A DNA stretch of 64,000 nucleotides from Burkholderiaceae bacterium (GCA_030123545.1 CP126124.1:1178001-1242000); one strand, 5' to 3'; positions 1 through 9,238 are shown, counted from the stretch's first letter. Made by a program: numbers and translations. Notes: generated by a model from the sequence alone, not told the origin.

Positions 1-570
1 CCAGACGCTCTCGGTGGTTTCGTGCTCGTCGTGGCGCGCCTGCTGCCCTGCCGGCGCCTCCGCGACGAAGAAGCGGGTGTCGAAGCGCTTGCTCATCATC
101 GCCGGCCGGCGCGGCGTGATCCAGCGCGACCACGGCAGCGCCGCGCGGGTGTGCAACGTGAGGGCGAGCCGTGCCAGCAGGTCGTCGAACGCGCAGCCGT
201 CCCGGTGCAGCGCGGCGGCGCGTGCGGCGAGTTGCCGCGGCAGATCGAGCGCGAGCAGCAGGCCCGATTCCTCGAACACCTCGCGCAGGGCTGCGACGTA
301 CAGGCTGGTGGCGGCCGTATCGTCGATGCCCGGCTCGTGCAGTCCGGCGTGCAGTTGGCTTGGTGACTGATCCAGCCGCGACGGCCAATCCGGCCGCGCG
401 TCGATCGCATCGACCTTGCCGCCAGGAAACACGTAGACGCCGCCGAGCACATCCGAGCGGCTGTGGCGCTTGAGCAGCAGAACCTCGAGTCCGGCCGTGC
501 CATCGCGCAGCAGCACCACGGTCGCCGCGGCGCGCGGCGGTTCGGTGATCGGTTCGGAGCGCAGTTCCAT
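1..570 (-). CDS. Nudix hydrolase, C-terminus outside window
   Basis: The ATG at 570 opens a frame that runs off the window edge (190 codons seen). It contains a split Nudix box: PGGK near residues 49-52, then about 45 residues, then REVFEESG near 96-103. A long insertion between the PGG and the REXXEE helix is a feature of NUDT19-like/CoA-type Nudix proteins, so an acyl-CoA or CoA diphosphatase role is possible but not shown. The protein starts with a beta strand (TVVLLRDG) typical of the fold. It is divergent from gshA, with about 190 bases between the two starts. The missing 3' end prevents a length check. Confidence 0.75.
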   Translation of the reverse strand, partial: MELRSEPITEPPRAAATVVLLRDGTAGLEVLLLKRHSRSDVLGGVYVFPGGKVDAIDARPDWPSRLDQSPSQLHAGLHEPGIDDTAATSLYVAALREVFEESGLLLALDLPRQLAARAAALHRDGCAFDDLLARLALTLHTRAALPWSRWITPRRPAMMSKRFDTRFFVAEAPAGQQARHDEHETTESVW

Positions 571-756
571 GGTCGCAGCGCGAGCGGTGCAGCGACGCAG
601 CGCCCTCGCGGACAAGGCTAACAGAAAGCCCGCCGGCAGCAGGCCTGCGACCTGGCGCCGCCGAGTCGCGGGCGGCTGGGGTTGGGCGGCGCCTCGGCCA
701 ACGGCGATGCGTCGCCTGTGTTACCTTTCGGCACGAACAGAGTGAGCGCCGATTTC

Positions 757-2307
757 ATGAGCACGATAGAACAACGTCTGGCGCGAGTCAGCCCCGAGCG
801 ACTGAAGGGCATGCGCCGCGGCATCGAAAAAGAGAGCCTGCGCGTGCAGGCGAACGGTGCGTTGGCGATGACGCCGCATCCGCCCGCGCTCGGTTCGGCA
901 CTGACGCACCCGCACATCACCACCGATTTCAGCGAATCGCAGATCGAACTGATCACCGGAGTCCATGCCGGGGTCGAATCCTGCTTGGACGAACTCACCG
1001 AACTGCATCAATTCACCTACCGCGTGCTCGAACCCGCCGGCGAAATGCTGTGGGTGTCGAGCATGCCGTGCGGGCTGCCGACGGACGAGACCATTCCGAT
1101 CGGGCGCTACGGCCGCTCGAACATCGGCCGAGCCAAGAGCGTGTACCGGATGGGCCTGAGCCACCGCTACGGGCGCCGCATGCAAACCATCTCGGGCATC
1201 CACTACAACTGGTCGCTGCCCGGTGTCACGAACGACGAGTACTTCGCGCTGATCCGCAATTTCCGGCGCTACGGCTTTCTGCTGCTGTACCTGTTCGGCG
1301 CGTCGCCGGCGGTCTGCCCCGGATTCGTCGCCGGCCGGGCGCACCCGTTGCAGCCGCTCGGCCGGCACTCGCTGTACCTGCCTTACGCGACCTCGCTGCG
1401 CATGGGGCGGCTCGGCTACCAGAGTGATGCGCAGGCGTCGCTCGCGGTCAGCTACAACGGGCTCGAAGGCTACGCCGCTTCGCTGCAGCAGGGCTTGACC
1501 CAGCCGTACCCGGCGTACGAGGCGATCGGCGTGCGCAACCTCGGCGGCGACTACAACCAGCTTGCGACCACGCTGCTGCAGATCGAGAACGAGTTCTACG
1601 GCATCATCCGCCCGAAGCGGGTGATCCGTCCGGGCGAGCGTCCGCTGCACGCGCTGCGCGAGCGCGGCGTCGAATACGTCGAGGTGCGGCTGATGGACCT
1701 GGATCCGTTCATCCCGGTCGGCATCGCGGCGCAGACCATGCGCTTCCTCGATGTGTTCCTGCTGCATTGCCTGCTCGCCGACAGCCCGCCCGACACGCCG
1801 CAGGAAATCGCCGAGACGTCGGAGACCCGCGACCTCGTCGCCACCCGCGGGCGCGAGCCCGGGCTGCGGCTGCCGCGCTTCGGAAGCGAGGTCACGCTTG
1901 CGGACTGGGGCGCCGAGTTGCTGGCCGGCTGCGAGGCTGTCGCCGGGCGGCTGGACGCGGTACAGGGCGGCACGCTGCATGCGCAGGCGCTGGCCGGGGC
2001 GCGCGCCGCGCTGGCGGCACCGCAGACGCTGCCGTCGGCCCGTGTGCTGGCCACGATGGCCGAGCGCTTCGACGACGCGTACGTGCCGTTCGTGCTGGCG
2101 CAATCCGCGCAGACGAAGCGCTCGCTGCTCGAACGGCCGCTGGCGAACGAGGCGCAGGCACGGCTGGCCGCGATGGCGCGCACGTCGATCGACGAGCAGC
2201 AGCGCATCGAGGCGGCGGACACGGTGCCGTTCGATGCCTTCCTTGCCGACTACCTGTCGCCAGAGCGGCTCGGACAGCCGGGTGCGCCGGTGCCGGCCGC
2301 AGCCTAG
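757..2307 (+). CDS. gshA: Glutamate-cysteine ligase, proteobacterial class I
   Basis: This enzyme joins glutamate and cysteine with ATP in the first, rate-setting step of glutathione synthesis in the cytoplasm. The 516-residue protein matches the expected length. It shows the class I signatures GIEKESLRV near residue 28 (Glu that binds metal), TTDFSESQIELITGVH, and SGIHYNWSLP. The frame stays open upstream to 682, but the ATG at 757 gives the usual N-terminus (STIEQRLARVSPERL). A 64-base gap separates it from the next gene on the same strand, so joint transcription is possible. The 557-residue frame on the other strand is a shadow of this gene. Confidence 0.93.
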   Translation: MSTIEQRLARVSPERLKGMRRGIEKESLRVQANGALAMTPHPPALGSALTHPHITTDFSESQIELITGVHAGVESCLDELTELHQFTYRVLEPAGEMLWVSSMPCGLPTDETIPIGRYGRSNIGRAKSVYRMGLSHRYGRRMQTISGIHYNWSLPGVTNDEYFALIRNFRRYGFLLLYLFGASPAVCPGFVAGRAHPLQPLGRHSLYLPYATSLRMGRLGYQSDAQASLAVSYNGLEGYAASLQQGLTQPYPAYEAIGVRNLGGDYNQLATTLLQIENEFYGIIRPKRVIRPGERPLHALRERGVEYVEVRLMDLDPFIPVGIAAQTMRFLDVFLLHCLLADSPPDTPQEIAETSETRDLVATRGREPGLRLPRFGSEVTLADWGAELLAGCEAVAGRLDAVQGGTLHAQALAGARAALAAPQTLPSARVLATMAERFDDAYVPFVLAQSAQTKRSLLERPLANEAQARLAAMARTSIDEQQRIEAADTVPFDAFLADYLSPERLGQPGAPVPAAA

Positions 2308-2371
2308 CCCCGTGTACGGCCTTTCTCCGTACGGCGCCTGGGAGGACCAACAGCCGAAAAGGAAGGCCTGA

Positions 2372-4708
2372 ATGGAACCCAGAATCGACACCAACCTCGC
2401 TATCGATGGCCAACCTGATGCGTGGGTTCATTCGGCTTGCATCCTGTGCTCCAACGGCTGCGGGATGGACATTGCCGTCAAGGACGGGAAGATCGTCGGT
2501 GTGCGCGGAAATGCCGCGCATCCGGTGAACTTCGGCCACCTCGGTCCCAAGGGCGAGCACGCCTGGGTTGCCAACAAATCCAAGCGACGCGGTACCCGGC
2601 CGATGATCCGGCGCAGCAAGGGCGAGCCGCTGAAGCTCGTCAGCTGGGCGGAAGCCATGGATTTCTTCGTCGAGAAGTTCCGCGATGCGTGGCGACAAGG
2701 CCACCAGAACCTGGCCTGCTACAACTCGGGGCAGCTCACGATCGAGGAGTTCTACACTTTGGCTAAGTTCTGGCGCGGCGGACTGCATTCGGCCAACATC
2801 GACGGCAACACCCGGCTGTGCACCGCGACCTCCGCGACCGGGTTGATCGCAAATTTCGGCACGGACGGTCCCATCGCCTCCTACGTGGACGTGGACCAGG
2901 CAGACCTGTTGTGCCTGTACGGCCACAACGTCGCCGAGGTGCAAACGGTGCTGTGGGAACGCATGCTGGCGGCGAAGAAAAACAACGGCGGACGCATCAT
3001 CGTCTTCGATCCGCGCAAGACACCGACCGTGACCCAAGGGGCCGACCTGCACGTGCAACTCAAGGTCGGCACCAACGTGGCGTTGATGAACGGCATCATC
3101 CACCTGCTGGTCACGCGTGCCTGGATCGACCGCGATTTCATCGCGCGACACACGGTCGGTTTCGACGAACTTGAAGCCGTGGCACGCGAGTACCCGCCCG
3201 ATCGCGTTGCCGAAATCTGCGACATCCCGCAGGCAGTGCTGGAAACCGCCGCAGAGTGGATCGGCACCACGCCGCGCATGGTGTCGACGGTGCTGCAAGG
3301 CTTCTACCAGAGCGTCGAGGCGACCGCGTCATCGTCGCTGGTGAACACGGTGCACCTGCTCACCGGCGCCATCGGCAAGCCGGGTGCCGGCCCGTTGCTG
3401 ATGGCGGGGCAACCCTCGGCCATGTGCAACCGCGAGTCCGGCGCGGGCGGTTCCTATCCGGCCTATCGCAACCCCACGAACGAAAAGCACATGCGCGAGC
3501 TGTGCGACCTGTGGAACCTCGACTACGAAAACTTCAAACCGGAAGTGCCCAAAGACATCTTGACGATGATGGAGGAAGCCGAACGTGGCGAGATCGAATT
3601 CATGTGGGTGATCGGCACCAATCCTCTGGTGAGCCTGCCCGACCAGAACCGCAGCGAGCGCATCATGCGGCGCCTGTTCATGGTGGTGCAGGATCCGTTC
3701 ATTGACGCCGAGACGGTGGAACTGGCGGACATCTACTTCCCGGCGGCAATGTGGGGCGAGAAGAAGGGCTGCGTCACCAACGCAGACCGTAGCGTGAATC
3801 TGCTCCTGAAAGCCGCCCTGCCACCGGGCGAAGCTCGCAGCGATTTCGATATCGTGGTCGAGATCGGGAACCGGCTTGAGTTCAAGGACAAGGATGGTGC
3901 GCCGTTGCTCCCCTTCAAGGAGCCGGAGGATGCGTTCAACGAATGGCGCAAGGTCTCGAAGGGCCGGCCGTGCGATTACTCCGGAATGAGTTACGACTTG
4001 ATCCTGGAAATGGGCTCCGTGCGCTGGCCTTGCAACGAGCACCACCCGCGCGGTTGCGAGCGCCTGTACGAGGATCTGAAGTTCGGCACGGACATCGACG
4101 AGTGCGAGAGCTGGGGAGTGGATTTCCTGACCGGCAAGGCGACCTCGCGCGCCGAGTACGCGCGCCACGATCCAAAAGGCAAGGCCTTCCTGCGGCCCGT
4201 GCACTGGCGCCGGCACCCGAACAGGATCTCGGATGCCTATCCGTTTCTGCTGATCACCGGGCGCGTCGTCTATCACTTCCACACCCGCACCAAGACCGCG
4301 CGCTCGCAAGTACTGAACGAACACGCACCGCAGCCGTATGTCGAAATCCACCCCGATGACGCCGCGAAGCTGGAAGTCACCACGGGCGACTTGGTCGTGA
4401 TCACTTCACCGAATGGTCGCTGGGAGGGCGTCGCGATGGTGGTCGATACCGTGCGGCGCGGCGAGGTGTTCGTGCCGTTCCATTTCGGTCATGGATCGCA
4501 GGCCGCCAACCAGCACACCTGGTACGCGCGCGATGCGGTCAGCCGGCAGCCGCACCTCAAGTCCTCGCCCATCGCGGTACGGCGGCTGAGCTTCGGGCAA
4601 CCCGAGCCATGGCTGCTGGAGCGGCTCAAGGAACTGGACGGCTCATCGATCGTGCCCTTCGCCGCACGCGAGTTCGATGGAACCGTGAACCGGGCGGTTC
4701 GAGCGTAA
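2372..4708 (+). CDS. Molybdopterin oxidoreductase, FeS ligand altered
   Basis: This 778-residue protein is a DMSO-reductase-superfamily enzyme related to formate dehydrogenase and nitrate reductase catalytic subunits. Residues 20-62 form the 4Fe-4S region with C23-x2-C26-x3-C30; where the fourth cysteine is expected (x27 later) there is Gly58 in HLGPKG. The molybdopterin-binding core follows (YNSGQLTIEEFY, GNTRLCTA, GTNPLVSLPD). The C-terminal molydop_binding domain starts near LLITGRVVYHFHTRT. No twin-arginine signal is seen, which suggests a cytoplasmic enzyme. The next gene starts 39 bases downstream and is probably cotranscribed. The substrate cannot be read from the sequence. Confidence 0.85.
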   Translation: MEPRIDTNLAIDGQPDAWVHSACILCSNGCGMDIAVKDGKIVGVRGNAAHPVNFGHLGPKGEHAWVANKSKRRGTRPMIRRSKGEPLKLVSWAEAMDFFVEKFRDAWRQGHQNLACYNSGQLTIEEFYTLAKFWRGGLHSANIDGNTRLCTATSATGLIANFGTDGPIASYVDVDQADLLCLYGHNVAEVQTVLWERMLAAKKNNGGRIIVFDPRKTPTVTQGADLHVQLKVGTNVALMNGIIHLLVTRAWIDRDFIARHTVGFDELEAVAREYPPDRVAEICDIPQAVLETAAEWIGTTPRMVSTVLQGFYQSVEATASSSLVNTVHLLTGAIGKPGAGPLLMAGQPSAMCNRESGAGGSYPAYRNPTNEKHMRELCDLWNLDYENFKPEVPKDILTMMEEAERGEIEFMWVIGTNPLVSLPDQNRSERIMRRLFMVVQDPFIDAETVELADIYFPAAMWGEKKGCVTNADRSVNLLLKAALPPGEARSDFDIVVEIGNRLEFKDKDGAPLLPFKEPEDAFNEWRKVSKGRPCDYSGMSYDLILEMGSVRWPCNEHHPRGCERLYEDLKFGTDIDECESWGVDFLTGKATSRAEYARHDPKGKAFLRPVHWRRHPNRISDAYPFLLITGRVVYHFHTRTKTARSQVLNEHAPQPYVEIHPDDAAKLEVTTGDLVVITSPNGRWEGVAMVVDTVRRGEVFVPFHFGHGSQAANQHTWYARDAVSRQPHLKSSPIAVRRLSFGQPEPWLLERLKELDGSSIVPFAAREFDGTVNRAVRA

Positions 4709-4747
4709 TGGTCGCATCGCGATCAAGCAGGAATCATTGGAGCTGCC

Positions 4748-5374
4748 ATGAACGATTTTCCGAAGGACATCTATACCGAGCCGACACCCAGCACCGACAC
4801 GCTGGCCAACCTGGGGCCGCTCAGGCCGATGGCGGGCATCTGGACCGGCGCGCAGGGCCTTGACATCCATCCCAAAGCGGCCGGCCCGAAGCGGCAACCG
4901 TACGTGGAACGCATCGAACTGCAGCCCATCGATGCCCAGACCAACGGGCCGCAGTTGTTCTACGGGTTGCGCTATCACACGCACATCGTCAAGCCGGGTG
5001 AGATCGAGACCCTGCACGATCAGGTCGGCTACTGGCTGTGGGAACCCGCGACCGGCAGCGTGATCCAGACCTTGGCGATCCCGCGCGGCCAGTCCGCCCT
5101 GGTGATCGGTCAGGCCGCGGCCAACGCGAAATCATTCCGCCTCGAAGCGGTCCGCGGCTCCACGGTCAACGGGATCAGCTCCAACCCATTTCTGGAATAT
5201 GCGTTCCGTACCGATCGTTTCGCCATCACCGTCACGATCCATGACGATGGCACCTGGTCGTACGAACAGGAAACGGTATTGACGATTCCCGGCCAGACCG
5301 AACCGTTCCTGCATACCGACCGCAACACCCTCGTGAAGATCGGCGACCCCTCGCCGAACCCGACAGCGCGGTGA
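4748..5374 (+). CDS. Heme-binding beta-barrel (THAP4/nitrobindin-like) protein
   Basis: The 208-residue protein has the pattern of the FABP-like DUF1794/THAP4 heme-binding family: LGPLRPMAGIWTG near the N-terminus, GLRYHTHI and HDQVGYWLWEP in the middle, and FLHTDRNTL near the C-terminus (the last His is the candidate proximal heme ligand in nitrobindins). Family members form a 10-stranded barrel and some bind heme-nitric oxide. The gene follows the molybdoenzyme gene by 39 bases, which suggests one transcript. That pairing hints at nitrogen-oxide or redox chemistry, but this is inference only. Confidence 0.7.
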   Translation: MNDFPKDIYTEPTPSTDTLANLGPLRPMAGIWTGAQGLDIHPKAAGPKRQPYVERIELQPIDAQTNGPQLFYGLRYHTHIVKPGEIETLHDQVGYWLWEPATGSVIQTLAIPRGQSALVIGQAAANAKSFRLEAVRGSTVNGISSNPFLEYAFRTDRFAITVTIHDDGTWSYEQETVLTIPGQTEPFLHTDRNTLVKIGDPSPNPTAR

Positions 5375-5437
5375 GTTGGTGCGTGGGCCTGGACCGCACA
5401 GGCAGGCCCAGGAATCCGCACTGAGATCCGGACACCC

Positions 5438-5466
5438 AAAAAAAAGCGCGCCGGCAGGGCGCGCTT
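5438..5466 (-). terminator. Rho-independent terminator of the phasin gene
   Basis: A perfect 9-bp stem (AAGCGCGCC at 5444-5452 with GGCGCGCTT at 5458-5466, 5-base loop) is followed on the minus strand by a run of eight T residues. It lies 74 bases past the phasin stop codon and reads in the right direction for it. Confidence 0.85.
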
Positions 5467-5539
5467 CTGGATTCTTCGTCGAGCCACCCCGGGCCGCAGC
5501 GGCCCCGGATGGCTTGATCCCGAGGGGCTCAGCGTTCGA

Positions 5540-6064
5540 TCAGGCGGCCGCCTTCGCGTTGCGGGCCTTCTTGAACGGCGTCGGCTTGGCAGCGCGCGGC
5601 GCTTCTTCGCCGGCAACCTTGCGGACCAGCGCGCTCGACTGGTCTTCGATGCTCGCGGCCAGCTTGACCACCGCTTCGGCGGCGGGGACCGCTGCCTGCG
5701 CCAACTGGGTCAGCAGCTTGGCGCCGATCTGCCCTTCGAAGCGGTCCAGGTTCGCGGCGCTGCGCTGCACGCCTTCGCTCGCGGCCTTGACGATCTGGTT
5801 CACCAGCGTGTCGGCGCTGTTGGTCGCCAGCGCCAGGCCTTGGGCGTGAAAGCTGCCGAACAGCTTCTGCGCGGCGGCGGCGTTGTCACGCACCTCGGCG
5901 CTCAGCTTGTCGCCCGCTTGCTCGAGCGCCTGGTCCCAGCGCTGCTCGACGAAATCGATCGCGCGCTCGCCGCCGGTGCGGTAGGCGTTGATCACGTTGC
6001 GCGAGGTGTTGCCGTACGACTCGATCAGGTCGGTCACGACGGTGGAGAGTTGCTTGTTGCTCAT
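5540..6064 (-). CDS. Phasin family protein
   Basis: This 174-residue helical protein has the amphipathic, Ala/Gln-rich composition of phasins, which coat polyhydroxyalkanoate granules. Heptad-like helices cover most of it, and a basic Ala/Lys/Pro tail (AAKPTPFKKARNAKAAA) ends it, as in many betaproteobacterial phasins. The ATG at 6064 is preceded by AAGGAC. No other PHA gene lies nearby, so it is a stand-alone unit, with its own terminator downstream. Family assignment rests on composition and tail, so it is somewhat tentative. Confidence 0.65.
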   Translation of the reverse strand: MSNKQLSTVVTDLIESYGNTSRNVINAYRTGGERAIDFVEQRWDQALEQAGDKLSAEVRDNAAAAQKLFGSFHAQGLALATNSADTLVNQIVKAASEGVQRSAANLDRFEGQIGAKLLTQLAQAAVPAAEAVVKLAASIEDQSSALVRKVAGEEAPRAAKPTPFKKARNAKAAA

Positions 6065-6264
6065 GACGATGTCCTTCTAGGTGGAAAACAGGTTGATGGG
6101 CTAATTGTCGCGTTCGGTCCTAGGGCGCGCGACCTAATAACGGACCGTTGCGCTAGAGTCGGGCGTCTAGCCATCGCGTCACGCGGCCGTCGTCGCTTTT
6201 GTCGCCGCGGTCCGCCGTTCATCGATGAAATCACTGTCAAGCCATTGCATCTCCTACACATTTC

Positions 6265-6284
6265 GCTATTAAAAACATAGTAAC
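6265..6284 (+). repeat. AT-rich GCTATYA-type small repeat
   Basis: GCTATTAAAAACATAGTA directly precedes the start codon of the next gene and replaces any recognisable ribosome binding site. It matches the sequence at 13509-13526 in 14 of 18 positions. Confidence 0.4.
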
Positions 6285-6285
6285 C

Positions 6286-7236
6286 ATGAGTGAATCCACT
6301 GCTGTGCCCACCGCTTTCGAAGTGCTGCCGCGCGACCTGTCGGCGTATCGCCGCGGCAACGTCGGCGTCCACTACGTACACCGTTTCGCCTCGGGACGGC
6401 CCGGCCCGCATCTGCTGGTCAACGCGCTGACGCACGGCAACGAGCTGTGCGGCATGGTCGCAGCGACCGAACTGCTCGACGCCGGCGTGCGGCCGCGCAT
6501 CGGCACGCTGACCGTCAGTTTCGCGAACGTCGCCGCATACGAAAGCTTCGATCGCAACGACCCCTACGCAAGCCGGCTGCTGGTGCACAACCTGAACCGC
6601 ATCTGGTCGCCCGAATGGCTGGACGGCCCCGAGGACAGCCCGGAACTGCGGCGCGCGCGCGAACTGCGTCCGGTGGTCGCCGCGGCCGACCACCTGCTCG
6701 ACATCCACTCGACCAGCCAGGACGTGGAACCGTTCTGGGTGTATCCGGGCCAGGCGCGCAACGCCGAGGTCGCGCTCGCGATCGCACGGCCGGCGGTGCA
6801 TCTGGTGATGCCCAGCGGCCTGGGTTCGGGCGTGCCGCTGATCCAGTACGGAAAGTTCGGCACGGAGGGCGGCCGCGGGAGCGCGCTGGTGGTCGAATGC
6901 GGCGGGCATTTCCTGCGCTCGAGCAGCGAACTGGCGGTCGCGACCGCCCATGCTTTCCTCGCGCATTTCGGGCTGATCGAGCCGATGCGTGAGCCGCAGC
7001 CGCCGGCTGCGCCGCGGCGTTTCGAGCTCGTGCGGACCTACGTGATCAAGACGCCGCAATTCAAGTTCGCCAAGCCGGTGGTCGGCTTCGAGGTGTTCGC
7101 GAAGAACGAGCTGATCGCGACCGACGGCGCCGAGGAACTGCGCGCGCCCTGCGACGACTGCACGATCCTGATGCCGGCACGCGCGCCCGTCGTCGGGCGT
7201 GAGGGCGTGTACCTGACGCAACCGATGGCGCCGTAG
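6286..7236 (+). CDS. M14 family succinylglutamate desuccinylase/aspartoacylase-like
   Basis: This 316-residue zinc carboxypeptidase-fold enzyme belongs to the AstE/AspA group, which hydrolyses N-acyl amino acids. Zinc ligands are visible as NALTHGNELC (His49 and Glu52) and DIHSTSQ (His). VVECGGH near residue 205 is the likely catalytic-Glu region. The C-terminal third (from about 240) is the beta-rich domain of the family. The ATG at 6286 has no clear Shine-Dalgarno; an AT-rich repeat sits there. It does not lie in an arginine succinyltransferase operon, so the substrate is open. Confidence 0.75.
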   Translation: MSESTAVPTAFEVLPRDLSAYRRGNVGVHYVHRFASGRPGPHLLVNALTHGNELCGMVAATELLDAGVRPRIGTLTVSFANVAAYESFDRNDPYASRLLVHNLNRIWSPEWLDGPEDSPELRRARELRPVVAAADHLLDIHSTSQDVEPFWVYPGQARNAEVALAIARPAVHLVMPSGLGSGVPLIQYGKFGTEGGRGSALVVECGGHFLRSSSELAVATAHAFLAHFGLIEPMREPQPPAAPRRFELVRTYVIKTPQFKFAKPVVGFEVFAKNELIATDGAEELRAPCDDCTILMPARAPVVGREGVYLTQPMAP

Positions 7237-7269
7237 CGGCGCAGACCTCACCTGCATTGCGTGAAGCGG

Positions 7270-7372
7270 GTTCGAGACGCCGCGGGAGCAGGCCAAGCCA
7301 GCGACCGCCGCGGAGCAGGCGCTGCCCGGCCGCTGGCGATGCCCCTTGCAGGGGGAAGGCGAGGTGACACGC
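7270..7372. repeat. Comamonadaceae-type palindromic intergenic repeat
   Basis: The gap between two convergent genes contains a CCCCTTGCAGGGGG hairpin (near 7340-7353) embedded in GC-rich sequence with a look like the element inserted at 30205-30290. The match is by eye only. Confidence 0.35.
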
Positions 7373-7394
7373 AGTGCGCGCAGCCTGGGGTGGA

Positions 7395-7829
7395 TTACAT
7401 ATGGCTGCGCGCCCAGCGCACGATATCGGCCGTACCGATCGCGCCGGCCTGGCGTGCCATCTCGCGTCCGTTCGCGAACAGCGCCAGCGTCGGGATGCTG
7501 CGAATGTTGAACCGCGTGGCCAGACCCGGTTCGGCCTCGGTGTCGACCTTGGCCAGCCGCACGTGCGGCTCGAGCTCGGCGGCGGCCTGCTGGAACCACG
7601 GCGCCATCGTTCGGCAGGGGCCGCACCACGGCGCCCAGAAGTCCACCAGCACCGGTATCTGGTTGCGGCCGATGTGGCGCTCGAATGCCGCGGCGTCGAG
7701 CGCCACCGGATGCGCGTCAAACAGCGGCTTCTTGCACTGGCCGCAGTCGGGTGCTCTGCCAAGCTGGTCGGCGCGGACCCGGTTCGTGATGTGGCAGTGG
7801 GGGCAGACGATGTGCAGGGTCTCGTTCAT
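7395..7829 (-). CDS. trxC: Thioredoxin 2 (TrxC type) with zinc ribbon
   Basis: The 144-residue protein has the two parts of TrxC: an N-terminal zinc ribbon with C9-x2-C12 and C29-x2-C32, and a thioredoxin domain with the redox motif WCGPC at residues 68-72. It is a cytoplasmic disulfide reductase that in other proteobacteria responds to oxidative stress. cis-Pro is visible in RSIPTLALF. The ATG at 7829 gives the standard N-terminus; the frame upstream of it is not conserved-looking. It converges with the peptidase gene. Confidence 0.9.
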   Translation of the reverse strand: MNETLHIVCPHCHITNRVRADQLGRAPDCGQCKKPLFDAHPVALDAAAFERHIGRNQIPVLVDFWAPWCGPCRTMAPWFQQAAAELEPHVRLAKVDTEAEPGLATRFNIRSIPTLALFANGREMARQAGAIGTADIVRWARSHM

Positions 7830-8347
7830 GCGCCGCAGTTGCGGACGGATCGCCGGTTTGCAAGCGCCGGAGCCATCCCGGACTGTTGCGTCAACGATAC
7901 GGAAGCCCGGTGCCCGACCCAATGAATTGTTCCGCCGGCGGCCGATATGTAACATCGATTGACCCATCTGCTCCCGGTCCGCAGACCATCGGCCTTGCTG
8001 TTCACCCCGCATCCGATCCGCCGGTTCAGCCTCGTCCGCCCTACGTCGCGCGGCCGGTCGAGTGATTGCTTCCGCCACCGGCGCCGTGGCCATGGCCGGC
8101 GCGCCGGTTCGGGCGCAGCCTCGAAGCGAGGGACAGCCCGACCGGACGCTGCGCGTTCCGCTCGGCCGTTGCGAAGCATCTTGAAACAGGCGATGACGAA
8201 GCGGTCGGCACAATCCGCCCGCATTCTCCTGCCGCAGCCGTGTGCTCCTTCGGGTCGCCGGCACCCCATCAACCACGTGGTTCGCGGAGCGTCCGGCGCT
8301 CCAGGCCGGCAGCTTTGCCGGGCGGAACCGAACGAGGGTCAAGACAA
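7830..8347. other. 518-base region with no recognised gene
   Basis: No frame here has a recognisable product. It separates two divergent genes and so should hold the promoter of the trxC-like gene and that of the lipoprotein gene. One open frame runs into the lipoprotein gene from 8066, but its extra residues look non-coding and the lipoprotein signal starts at 8348. Confidence 0.5.
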
Positions 8348-9238
8348 ATGACGAGCATTTCCAGATACGTTGGGATTTCATTGCTGGTGGCGGTGCTGGC
8401 CTCCTGCGGCGGCGGCGACGGGGGCGCCTCGAGCGGGGCAGCCGCGGCACCGTCGTCCGGCAGCAGCACTTCGTCGCCGAATGCGGCATCGGCCTCGGCC
8501 CCCGGTGCCAAGACCTTCCCGCAGACCTGCCTCAGCAAGGGCGGCAAGGACACCTACTACAAGTACGGCAACTACACGGTGTCGAGCAACATCTGGAACC
8601 CCGGAGCGGCCAGTTCGTACACCCAGTGCACCAGCGCGACGATACGCTCGCCCGGCAGCGTGGATGCCGAGTTCGACTGGAATTTCAGCCCCAGCTCCAG
8701 CAGCGGCAATGTGCTGACCTACCCGAACATCCAGTACGGCCAGCAGACGCTCTACAGCCCCACGACGACGCCGGCACTGCCTGCGCCGATCTCCAGTCTG
8801 CCGAGCCTGATCGCCACCGGCTCCATCACCACGACCTGCCAGAGCAGCCCGTGCTACTACGACTCGGGCTTCGATATCTTCTTCAGCAAGGGCACGCCGC
8901 CGCCGGCGGCCACGCAGGGCGAGCTGATGATCATCACCAGCTGGAACTTCAGCCAGACACTGGGCGGCTTTGCCGCGACCAACGTGAACATCGATGGCGT
9001 GCTCTACAACATCCGCCAGTTCACGATGGGAAGCGGCGCGAACTCCTGGCCCTATGTGGCGTACTACCCGACGCAGCAGCCGATCACGAACATGCAGCTC
9101 AACATCGCCAGCTTCGTGAAGGATGCGGTCGCGCGCGGCTACATCCCCGGTAACTACTACCTCGATATGGTGGAACTGGGCACCGAGGTGATCCAGGGTC
9201 AGGGCAAGACGGTGATCACCAACTTCCAGGTGCAGTAG
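8348..9238 (+). CDS. Lipoprotein with GH12-like endoglucanase domain
   Basis: The 296-residue protein starts with a lipoprotein signal (hydrophobic helix, then LASC at 17-20), followed by a Gly/Ser/Ala-rich linker to about residue 54. Residues 66-296 follow the GH12 beta-jelly-roll plan: YTVSSNIWN, AEFDWNF, YYDSGFDIFF, GELMIITSWN (candidate nucleophile Glu192) and LGTEVIQGQG (candidate acid/base Glu280). GH12 enzymes cut beta-1,4-glucans or xyloglucan. Membrane anchoring would place it at the cell surface or periplasm. Four cysteines in the domain may form disulfides. The match is by motif order, without a search. Confidence 0.65.
   Translation: MTSISRYVGISLLVAVLASCGGGDGGASSGAAAAPSSGSSTSSPNAASASAPGAKTFPQTCLSKGGKDTYYKYGNYTVSSNIWNPGAASSYTQCTSATIRSPGSVDAEFDWNFSPSSSSGNVLTYPNIQYGQQTLYSPTTTPALPAPISSLPSLIATGSITTTCQSSPCYYDSGFDIFFSKGTPPPAATQGELMIITSWNFSQTLGGFAATNVNIDGVLYNIRQFTMGSGANSWPYVAYYPTQQPITNMQLNIASFVKDAVARGYIPGNYYLDMVELGTEVIQGQGKTVITNFQVQ

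Noticed and set aside
682..756. N-terminal extension of gshA
   Set aside because: The extra residues do not fit the family and the ATG at 757 gives the standard N-terminus.
721..2394. Long open frame (557 codons) on the minus strand opposite gshA
   Set aside because: It is the usual GC-rich shadow: Arg/Ala/Gln-rich, no motifs, and the gshA frame explains the sequence fully. The same applies to long frames opposite the molybdoenzyme, glnS, the acyl-CoA genes and parB.
8066..8347. N-terminal extension of the GH12-like protein
   Set aside because: It would put a lipoprotein signal in the middle of the protein; the signal at 8348 shows the true start.
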